From NCBI RefSeq assembly GCF_001949145.1, contig NW_019091407.1, forward strand, positions 1,026,171 through 1,090,170: a DNA stretch of 64,000 bases, written 5' to 3'. The notes beneath the pieces were generated by a model. The model searched no databases. It was not told where the DNA came from and was given only the letters and a program-made list of their open reading frames with translations. The translations under genes were made by a program, and so were the position numbers. Shown in pieces: positions 56,581 through 64,000 of the stretch. The stretch is from Acanthaster planci (lineage: Eukaryota; Echinodermata; Asteroidea; Valvatida; Acanthasteridae). Within the stretch, counting starts at the first letter, position 1; each line of letters starts with the position of its first letter.

Positions 56581-57250
56581 AAGGTCGCAGTGATCCGTGG
56601 TTGGCCAGGGCCGACGAACGTGACGCAGGTCCAGAGTTTCCTGGGCCTGATGTCAAATTATTGGCGGTTTATTGCCTGCTTTGCAAAGATCACCCAGCCC
56701 CTCCATGCTTTGACCAACAAGAGCCAGAAGGAGTTTGTGTGGACCGATGCCTGCCAGACGGCGTTTGAACACCTGCACGATGCCCCAGCTACGGCGCCGG
56801 TGTTGCGATATCTGGACCCAGGAAGGCGCTATATCTTGGATATCAATGCCAGCAACTGCACGATCGGGGCCATTCTCTCCCAGGAGGGGGGAGCAAGGAG
56901 AGCGGGTAGTATTTTATGGGAGTCGGGTCCTGACCAAGGCGGAGAGGAACTATTGCAAGACAAGGAAGGAGCTCCTGGCGGTCGTGCACTTTGTGCACTA
57001 TTTTAAGCACTACCTGTTGGGGAAACGCTTCTTGTTGAGGACAGACCACGGCTCGCTGTGCTGGCTCTTTAATTTCAAAGAGCCAGAGGGGCAGACAACC
57101 AGATGGCTGCAGAGGCTGGGGTGCTACGAGTTTGACATAGAACACCAAGCAGGGCGGAAACACATCAATGCCGACGCCGTCTCTTGGATACCCTGCGGCC
57201 TGTGCAGGCGTTCCCAAGAGGTTGACCAAGAATGTTACACGGTGCCGGCC
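56506..57250 (+). pseudogene. RT connection and RNase H, gypsy copy 2
   Basis: The connection has VTQVQSFLGLMSNYWRFIAC and LHALTNKSQKEFVWT. The RNase H domain has ILDINASNCTIGAILSQEGG, YCKTRKELLAVVHFVHYFKH, LRTDHGSLCWL and RKHINADAVSW, with the catalytic acidic residues in place apart from N in INAS (usually TDAS). One frameshift occurs near 56900. Confidence 0.85.
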
Positions 57251-58336
57251 CCTCTGGCGGATTCGGACCCCCCTCGGAGCCGGCCGCCAGAGGCGGAGGA
57301 CGAGTCCCTGGTTGCGACAGCCGACATGGACGGAGAGGAGGATGACTCAATTTTGGATGGGTTTCCCGAGGTCTGGGACCTGAGCAATCTAGCTCAGGAG
57401 CAGCAGGACAACCCGGAGCTGGGACCGGTCCGCCAGTGGCTGGTGGCGGGGAGCGACCGGCCTGAATGGGAGGACATCTCCGACCTCAGCGCCGGGGTCA
57501 AAAGCTGGTGGTCCAGATGGGACAACCTGCACCTATTCCGAGGGGTCTTGCAAGTGAAGTGGGCAAGGGCCGACGGGGGGCCCCCACCTGGAAGATCGCC
57601 GTCCCGCAGGCCAGGGTGCCAGAGGTTCTACTTCTTGCCCACAACCACCGAACTGCTGGACACCTCGGGGTCGCTCGGACCGACTCTGGCAGGCTCCTGT
57701 GTATTGGAGGGAAATGAGACGGCAGGCTGAGGAGTGGTGCCAGAAGTGTCAATACCTAGTGGGGGCCCCCATGGAGCGGATCACCATTGACCTTACCGGA
57801 TGCCTGCCCCGAACCAAGGCCGGAAACACCAGCATAATGGTAACGGCGGACTATTTCACGAAGTGGGTGGAGGCGTTTCCCCTTCGGATCAGACGGCCGA
57901 GACTGTGGCCAAGACCCTGGTGGAGCAGGTGATCACGCGCTTCGGGACACCCCTCGAGATCCACACGGATCAAGGGCGGGAGTTCGAGGTGGGCCTGTTC
58001 CGCGGGGTCTGCCAGCTGTTGGGCATCCACAACACCAGGACGACTCCATTCCGCCCCCAGTCCAACAGCATGGTCGAACGATTCAATCGAACCATGAAGA
58101 CCATGCTGAGCTTGTTTGTGGCTGAGAATCAGGACGCCTGGGACGAACATCTTCCCTACGTCCTGATGGCCTACCATTCCTCCCAGCACGATAGCACCAG
58201 GCTCACCCCGAACATGCTCCTGCTCGGGAGGGAGGTGGGACTTCCCCTGGATGTCGTTGTGGGATCATCGGAGGAACGGACGGAGACTACCGAGGCACTA
58301 AATTACGTCGACGAGCTGAGAGCAAAGCTCACGTGA
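57250..58336 (+). pseudogene. Integrase, gypsy copy 2
   Basis: The N-terminal HHCC zinc-binding part (HNHRTAGHLG...WCQKCQ) is split by a frameshift near 57700. The catalytic core shows the D,D-35-E residues in RITIDLTG, IHTDQGREF and SMVERFNRTMKTML. The C-terminal part (LPYVLMAYHSSQHDSTRLTP) ends at a stop at 58336, and a further readable stretch RRTQSYQKQQYDRR follows it. Confidence 0.88.
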
Positions 58337-58588
58337 GCCCACAAGTTTGCCCGGCGACACCTGAGGCGGACTCAGAGCTACCAGAAGCAGCAGTACGACC
58401 GTCGCACCCAGGAGGGCAGGTTCGAGCCCCATGGTAGCGGAGAAGACCCTCAGAACCCACCAGACTTGTACTTGTTGCTTTGTTCCACTCCTTGTAAGCT
58501 GCTCAGGGGCGACCGGGATGGCCTCAGGCTGGCCCACCAGGTTGCACCGCCTCGTTCGGGGACAAACAAGAGTCCTCGGAGGGGGCGG

Positions 58589-58849
58589 TGTAGCGCCGGC
58601 AGGTCCGGCCGGTGGAGGCGCCAGCTCGGACCCGCATGGAGTTGGCTGGCTGCCCCCGCTGGTATTCAAACGGCCAATGGTTTTCCAGCCTTGCGCCTGC
58701 ACGAGGAGAGGCACCATGTTTAGAACTTGTCTAAAACATATTGTGGTTAACGCTAGAGAAATAAAACAGATTTCTTGCCCAGATTGGCAATGTGTGGCTG
58801 TGTGTGTGTCTATATTAGTGTCGGAGCACAATCTGTAGGACACGCTACA
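58589..58849 (+). repeat. 3' LTR of gypsy copy 2
   Basis: Begins TGTAGCGCCGGCAGGTCCGG after polypurine GGAGGGGGCGG and ends GACACGCTACA. ATAAAACA at about 58760 is the probable poly(A) signal. Confidence 0.93.
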
Positions 58850-58879
58850 ATATTATCAAAGCAATGTGTTACGGTGACA

Positions 58880-60110
58880 TTTGAGAAACAAGGTTCAACA
58901 TGATATAAAACGAGCCAAGGCCACCACTTCTGCAAAGGGGTCGCGGTCAACACCATCCAGGTGGAGGATGCGGACATGCTGGATGTCCATGCTAGCGACA
59001 CTGAGCTGGACGGGGACCCCAAGCTTCGGGGAAGCTCGCCCTCGCAACCACGCCTGGTCCCGGGAGGAGACCTTCAGACGCCTCACCCCCAACCGGAGCC
59101 GCCCGGGAGGAGCCGCTCCACAAGGAGACAGGAGAGGCAGAGGCGACGGTGCCACCAAAAGCGGCCGGGGGGCCGTGACCACGTGGCTCCACCTCCCAAC
59201 CAGGCCAGCCATGCACCATTGGCCCGGAGCCCCAATGCAGCCGGGTCCCCTTCCCGGCAGTGTCCGAAGGAAGACGGAGTGCAGACCGACTCCTGGTGTC
59301 CTCCAACGTTCCCATTCCACCGTGGTGTGGGAACCGTGAGCATCTGCCTCCGGGTACTACAGTGATGCTGCCAACGGGGCCCGGATGTGCTTGGGCGACG
59401 TGGCGACCCTACAACCCTGCGACGCTACCCGGGACGGGAATGCCCACCCCTCTTTGCGAGCACCTGCATAGCGAGTGGAGACTGGAGCAGACGCCAATAG
59501 GGGTTGACGAGCTTGGACACCGCCTGACGAGAACCCTGATCACCAACATATAGAAGTGCCTGGGTGCATGCTCAGCACCTACGATGGGCAGCAGTATGGC
59601 CAATTCTTTGTCGATCCTTCCATGGCCACCCAGCCTTCTGTAGGAGGGATCCTGCCACCCAGGGCTCCCCTACCACCACGCTACCCCGAGTAGGTCCCAG
59701 CTGGGTTTTGGGAGGCCCTTTTCTGGCAGACGGAAGTCCAGCGCCAGCTGCCACCCCGTGCCCCATCAGGAAGGTTCGCCAGTAAGGGAACATCGAGACA
59801 ACAGCTTCCCACCATCGCTTTCACCCTTTGTTTTCCAAGTAGAGGTTTTCCCTTGTTGTTCTAAACTCATTGTTCTAAACCATTTCTTGACGTGTTTTTT
59901 TTTTTAGGTTGCTCTAAAATTATCGTGAGCTGTACAGGCGCGGTGGGGACCTGTCTCCTGGTTGTGCCGGCTGCCGGCGTCCACCGCCTTGTTCGGGGGC
60001 TAACAAGGGTCCTCGGGGGGGGGCGGTGTGGCACCGGGGGCTGGCTGGTCGAGTGGGGCGCCAGTCTAACGGCGCCCTTGCTGGACCAACCGGGAGACCA
60101 CGCCACGCCA
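58880..60110 (+). mobile_element. Truncated third gypsy copy: accessory region plus LTR start
   Basis: Immediately right of copy 2 lies the 3' part of a related but more diverged element. Protein-level matches to the copy 1 accessory frame are EDADMLDVHASDTELDG, PTPLCEHLHSEW, GGILPPRAP and FWEALFWQTEVQR, in order. A polypurine-like GGGGGGGGCGG is followed by TGTGGCACCGGGGGCTGGCT at 60027, a decayed LTR start that stops about 80 bp in. No gag or pol part remains. Confidence 0.7.
58930..59790 (+). pseudogene. Accessory frame remnant, third gypsy copy
   Basis: Reads in changing frames: an acidic opening (VEDADMLDVHASD), a long Pro/Arg-rich linker (GRSRSTRRQERQRRR), the LCEHLHSEW block and the GGILPPRAP...EVQRQLP block. 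Similarity to 44250-45010 is stronger in protein blocks than in DNA, which suggests past selection on the protein. Function unknown. Confidence 0.55.
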
Positions 60111-60164
60111 GCGCTGAGAGGCTTCTTTAGGTTCCTCTATGTGGAACCCCCAGACCGTCGGAGA

Positions 60165-60253
60165 GTTACAGAATTTTGAAAACAGAAAAAAAGATAATTA
60201 TCCCGCCCGAGCATCATCAACATTGATAACTGCCACCGGTGCAAAGTGGTTAA
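60165..60253 (+). mobile_element. piggyBac-like MITE, right-end fragment
   Basis: GAATTTTGAAAACAGAAAAA ... CCCGCCCGAGC ... GCAAAGTGGTTAA corresponds to the last about 85 bp of the family (compare 35920-36006). The left part is absent, apparently lost where the truncated gypsy copy abuts. Confidence 0.65.
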
Positions 60254-60779
60254 ACGTAAACAATCCAATCACATATTTATTCCCTTATTTATTCATATAC
60301 ACAAAGCCACATTTAGCCCTCTTTCTTATAATTCTGATTGCAGTTTTGTCTCAAACTTACCTCTGCATTATCCTGACCTCATCCTCATGTTATTGCCTTA
60401 TTTTCCTTTAAAAATCTGGGTGAAAAACTTTGAATATAATCTTATGCCTATTCCCTCTTCAAAAATTAGAGGAGCACACATTCTCACCTTCCATCTCCCT
60501 CCTCCCAACATATATATCGACATTAATAGTTGCAAAATGTGTCTGAAGAAAATGTCTATCTGACCCCATTTGTAAGCCTAGAGAATTCAGAGAAACAACA
60601 TCCAATGAAACTATTACGCACCCAGAGACCCTAATATTGATCTTCTTTAGTGTAATAAAAGCACAATCGTTTTTATTCGATCTGATAGACACAAGAGACT
60701 ATAAACTTTTCGGGAGAGGGGGGCTGTTACTACGAAGTACTAGGACAAGCTATCCAAACACAACGTTTATAGACATTAC
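60254..60779. other. PNPT1 intron, nothing recognised
   Basis: AT-rich host sequence upstream of the 60780 exon boundary. Confidence 0.5.
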
Positions 60780-60851
60780 CTGCAGCGCTGTTACGCCTTT
60801 TTTGGTTCCAGCCATTTTGAAATCCATATCACCCATGTAATCCTCAATACC
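60780..60851 (-). CDS. PNPT1: PNPT1 exon: RNase PH 2 catalytic loop
   Basis: Acceptor GTCACAG|GGT and donor CTGCAG|GTAATG; exactly 24 codons. It encodes [20 protein letters not shown] then TALQ. The paired Asp residues of GDMDFK correspond to the catalytic acidic pair of bacterial PNPase. Confidence 0.96.
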
Positions 60852-61765
60852 CTGTGACATGAAAAGACCCCAAAGAAGTTGTTCAATAACACATTTATTT
60901 AATGAGAATTACTCGTAAACATCTCTGACATTGTACTCTAATCCGGACAGGGCATTTACGTACTTGTTTACATAGTAAGATTTGGTGAACAAAGCATTTG
61001 ACAGTGTCACAAAAGAGTAAATGTCTCATAGCTTCAAACTATACTCATGATTAACATGTTCTACTTGTGCAGCATTCTGCTCCCAGTTTTGCAAGTAAAT
61101 GCCAATAGGTTTACATCTAGCTTAAGATTATGCAATTCTCTGACGAGCATGACATGTAAGCTTTACACAGGCAACTATGGAAGAAACTTCAGACACACTT
61201 AATCATTTGTGAATATTACACCATCACAAAACACCCGGTACCAGACACTCCAACAATTCACACAACTTTATCTTGCATTAAATGCTCAAAACAGCAGACC
61301 TGTTTGATTTTCACATACCATCTTAAGTTCAATACACACTCCAAACCTTTTAATACTGTATGTCTACATACACTTCAAATATCTGTCTAAAAAAAAAACC
61401 CTTAATTAATATAAAGGGGAATTTATATTGCCTGTACTTAAAAACGCCTCTGTGTTTTAGTATAGGCAATATATATCTGTGATCTTTTTTTTATACCGCC
61501 ATTCGGTAAAAGGGGGGACATACCCTATCTACATCCAAGCATCAACAGTCAAAAGTTGGGAACCTTTCATCCCAACATCCCACGCAAACCTCATTCAAAA
61601 AGTGAGAAGATATCCACAAACCCTAGGGTCAAAATGGCTGACACAGCCACCATACACCCACATGCCCCTAATCAAACAAGTGGGGTGAGGAGGGGATATA
61701 CCTATCCCTGAACAACCTAACACTCATTTCAACCCATTTATATCCCTCAGGCTAAGGGTGCTCAC
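60852..61765. other. PNPT1 intron, nothing recognised
   Basis: AT-rich. A short inverted pair TATTGCCTGTACTTAAAAACGC / TAGTATAGGCAATATA near 61425-61475 is the only structure noted. Confidence 0.45.
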
Positions 61766-61875
61766 CAGCAGGTCTGTTAAAAGTTTGTAGTCAGTGATAC
61801 TGTGTGGATCGTCCGGTTCGGTGGCTGCTACTAGGCCTATTGCTACGCCGGCTACGGGGCTGCTGATGGGAACTC
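61766..61875 (-). CDS. PNPT1: PNPT1 exon: RNase PH 2 core
   Basis: Acceptor CTCATAG|GA and donor CTGCTG|GTGAGC. It encodes [20 protein letters not shown] then [11 protein letters not shown] (human [15 protein letters not shown]...EDYRLLTDIL). Confidence 0.95.
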
Positions 61876-62244
61876 CTATGAGAAAGCACAACAGACTCCA
61901 ATGAAGTAGACCTCTCTTCCTCTCAACCTCTGTGCTGCACACACAAGGATGGCTGGTGGGTTAATTTGCCACAAGTACTCTGAGTCATTGCCAGCAGACA
62001 TATGTATCTCCACATATCTGTGAAGTTTGTGGAGATGGACCTTGCATTATCTTGACCTTCACACTGTACACAGCCTGTTGTAGCCAATATTGTTTGAGTT
62101 TTACAAAATATCTCTCCAGTTAACACACACGCTTCCGTGTACCAAAGCTAGATTTCACACCTTGTTGCAAAATTTTTCGATAAAAAATCCAAGCATTTCC
62201 CACTGTTCAAATGAATTAATACTTGGCTAAATGACAACACACAC

Positions 62245-62298
62245 CTGCATCCATAAGTGCCAGACTTCCACCACAAGCAGAGGCCATTGAAGATGATC
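62245..62298 (-). CDS. PNPT1: PNPT1 exon: SSSMASACGG motif
   Basis: Acceptor CTTGTAG|GA and donor TGCAG|GTGTGT. It encodes SSSMASACGGSLALMDAG, the phosphate-binding signature of the second RNase PH core. Confidence 0.97.
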
Positions 62299-62520
62299 CT
62301 ACAAGTGACACAGGAAAGAACAATGGCAGAATCTAACCAAAACATATAGTCTATAAAGAACATACATGATACCAGATCATTTGAAATCTCAAGTGTATCA
62401 AGTGCTTTGCCCCCAAAAAAGAGATTCTCTGCAACAATCACACACATAATTTAACCCAACGAATTGGAAGTGGCCCTTAACCAATCACACTGAAAGAACA
62501 TTCATTTCAAACATGTCTGC

Positions 62521-62944
62521 TAAGGGCCGGCGACCATTTAGACCCAGTTTGAAAAGGGTCCCCCAGTAGCCCGCCCTGTATAATGCCTGCCAGGTATTCA
62601 GGCTACTCCAGGCCGGTATCAGGCCTGTCTGCACATCGGCATTTCAAAGTCCCTGATGAAAGGCTTCCCCCATCATGCTTCCACAGATGAATAGGGGTCT
62701 AAGCGGATTAGGGTAAACATTGTATAGAGCTGAAGGATTAAAAACCACAAGCAGGTTCCTTCTGGGATAGATTACATGTACCAGTACTTGCAAACAATAG
62801 ACCCCAGGATGGAGAAGTTCGAGATCAACAACCAGTCCAACATCCCAGGCCGGTAGCCAGGTCTGTATGAAAGGGGTTTTTGCAACAGGGCGAGCTTACC
62901 GGGGGGCCCTTTTCAAACCGGGTCTAAATGGTTGCCGGCCCTAA
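62521..62944. mobile_element. PIF/Harbinger-like MITE with about 60-bp inverted repeats
   Basis: The left end is TAA|GGGCCGGCGACCATTTAGACCC and continues AGTTTGAAAAGGGTCCCCCA. Its reverse complement forms the right end, GGGTCTAAATGGTTGCCGGCCC|TAA. The GGGCCGGC tips and the 3-bp TAA direct repeat fit the PIF/Harbinger pattern (TWA duplication). A second, inner inverted pair (CCAGGCCGGTATCAGGCCTG / CCCAGGCCGGTAGCCAGGTC) lies within. No coding capacity. It lies in a PNPT1 intron. Confidence 0.8.
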
Positions 62945-63232
62945 TGCGCCTCACACACTCATGATCGATCAGTGGTCCATTCACCACGCCAGTCACTCTT
63001 TTTGCTGTTTACGATTACCAGGAGCCCACAGCATACTGAACCATACTGAACTGAAATGTTGCCGTGGTGAAGTATGCCGACCTCTAATACCTCAGGGTGC
63101 TATTCTCGACTATTCACATTCAAAATCACATTTGTATACTATCCATACTGACATGAAAGTGATTCTTAACTTTTTTCAACCTATGAGAGATATGTTGGCC
63201 CCGCCTGATTGCGCTTTAAGATAACCACCTAC

Positions 63233-63322
63233 CGTTGGACTCTAGTACTTCACTGGTTAAGCGGATGGTGAATGGAAAGTCATTGGGGATGACTGGTTTG
63301 AGAGATTTCTCTGCCAGAGCAC
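63233..63322 (-). CDS. PNPT1: PNPT1 exon: RNase PH 2 core, upstream part
   Basis: Acceptor CTTACAG|GT and donor CAACG|GTAGGT. It encodes [20 protein letters not shown] then LTSEVLESN (human [30 protein letters not shown]). This is the most 5' exon that could be confirmed. Confidence 0.96.
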
Positions 63323-64000
63323 CTGTAAGAAACCAATTTAAGAGTTTAATCCGTCGGGTCATTTGACTTTGCTTGTACAAAATTTCCACTCCTTTTTAAA
63401 ATAAATCTTCATCCACTTCACACAAGGAAAAGCTGCGAGCAGGGTGGGGGGGTCTTTCAACCAGACTAGTGATGGCTACAGGCAGTGTGCCCATCTCAAG
63501 AAGGCTATTTTTCACAGAACATGTATGAGGGGATACCAGCTTTCCCGAGTTAAACAAGATAAAAAAAGAATTTTGATATCGAGTTTTTGACAAATCACAC
63601 AATGGTTAGACCAACGGTTGGCATGACATACAGTATGAAGTGTAGGGATTGGTGTGCAACCCAGACTTGAATCAGAGATCAAACATTATTGACACCACAT
63701 GCTCCAATACTGCTCATATTAAAAACTGTTGACAACTGTTGGAAAAGTATAAAGTGTACATTAAATGATCTACGATGAAAGACATAAACTTCTCTGAAAG
63801 GATGCATGTCAAAATGAATTTGGTACATGGTCAATGCAGGTGAGAAGTCTCCTACAATGCTCGGACACACTGAATAAGCTCTAAGAAAGTTTGGGAGCAC
63901 ACAATTTTGACCACTATTTAGTTGATTCTTACCAATGTGCTCATGCAATTCAGTTCCAATCATATGAGCCAAGTTGAACTACTTTGCAAAATCCCATTGT
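63323..64000. other. PNPT1 intron at the right edge
   Basis: No exon could be confirmed. A phase-compatible but non-homologous candidate at 63927-63970 was rejected. Confidence 0.45.

Larger units (their letters stand above)
52866..58849 (+). mobile_element. Ty3/gypsy LTR retrotransposon, copy 2 (with integrase, decayed)
   Basis: A 6.0-kb element of the same family as 40080-45510. LTRs at 52866-53133 and 58589-58849 run TGTAGCGCC...CTACA. A 4-bp target duplication ATAT flanks it (52862-52865 and 58850-58853). It contains leader frames, an expanded repeat, gag, RT, RNase H and integrase, all interrupted by frameshifts. It lacks the accessory frame and the first part of RT that copy 1 retains. 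It lies in the 9-kb PNPT1 intron, antisense to the gene. Confidence 0.95.
33889..63322 (-). other. PNPT1: Gene span: PNPT1, mitochondrial polynucleotide phosphorylase
   Basis: Ten exons on the minus strand encode about 322 C-terminal residues: the end of the second RNase PH core (GALAEK...[31 protein letters not shown]), the KH domain ([12 protein letters not shown]) and the S1 domain ([13 protein letters not shown]). The family degrades RNA by phosphorolysis as a trimer in mitochondria and affects RNA import and the mitochondrial degradosome. All splice phases agree. The N-terminal RNase PH domain and helical domain lie off the right edge. Two introns have been expanded by retroelements, the last one to 13.9 kb. 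Confidence 0.97.

Noticed and set aside
63927-63972. Possible further PNPT1 exon encoding ...MIGTELHEHIG with a donor in the right phase
   Set aside because: The family has a RRELGHG-type sequence directly before ALAEK; this stretch does not match it and the acceptor is weak. The true upstream exon is probably beyond the right edge.

Overview
This window is eukaryotic nuclear DNA, almost certainly from an invertebrate animal. It has multi-exon genes with GT-AG introns, two tRNA-derived SINEs, several MITE families, Ty3/gypsy LTR retrotransposons, and a genome-wide excess of the palindrome ACATGTACATGT. The gene families and repeats fit a marine invertebrate, probably a deuterostome (echinoderm, hemichordate or cephalochordate). 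The species cannot be fixed from the sequence alone. One assembly gap of 610 N lies at 29471-30080.

Three conserved cellular genes can be assembled exon by exon. (1) BUB1B/BUBR1-like (minus strand, 8570 down to 512, continuing off the left edge) encodes the spindle-checkpoint N-terminal half: first KEN box, TPR domain, second KEN box and GLEBS motif. (2) A DPF/d4 (BAF45) family gene (plus strand, about 8845 to 29470, ending in the gap) encodes the N-terminal Requiem domain, one C2H2 finger and the complete tandem PHD fingers of a BAF chromatin-remodelling subunit. It starts head to head with BUB1B. The roughly 275-bp interval between them carries a perfect 12-bp palindrome of the NRF-1 type, so a shared bidirectional promoter is likely. 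(3) PNPT1, mitochondrial polynucleotide phosphorylase (minus strand, 63322 down to its stop at 33889, 5' part off the right edge), has ten exons covering the second RNase PH core, KH and S1 domains. A single-exon secreted C-type lectin (38712-38185, minus) lies inside its last intron.

The two longest PNPT1 introns (34060-47999 and 51771-60779) have been filled by mobile DNA. They hold two nearly complete but decayed copies of one Ty3/gypsy family (40080-45510 and 52866-58849), a truncated third relative (about 58880-60110), a possible solo LTR (45949-47304) and MITEs. Each long gypsy copy is missing what the other retains. Copy 1 lacks integrase but keeps a cysteine-rich extra reading frame between pol and the 3' LTR. 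Copy 2 keeps integrase but lacks that frame. The truncated third copy carries a diverged relative of the extra frame. A splice-donor-like site just after the primer binding site and a branch point/polypyrimidine/CAG acceptor directly before the extra frame's ATG suggest expression from a spliced subgenomic RNA. This env-position accessory gene is the best candidate here for something undescribed. Copy 2 also carries a roughly 16-unit, 36/39-bp tandem expansion that keeps frame in the gag region.

Other non-autonomous elements recognisable by their ends are: a TTAA-flanked piggyBac-like family (three full copies and one fragment), a TAA-flanked PIF/Harbinger-like MITE, a mariner-like MITE, and several inverted-repeat elements of unknown class. 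Most other DNA is intron or intergenic sequence without recognisable content.
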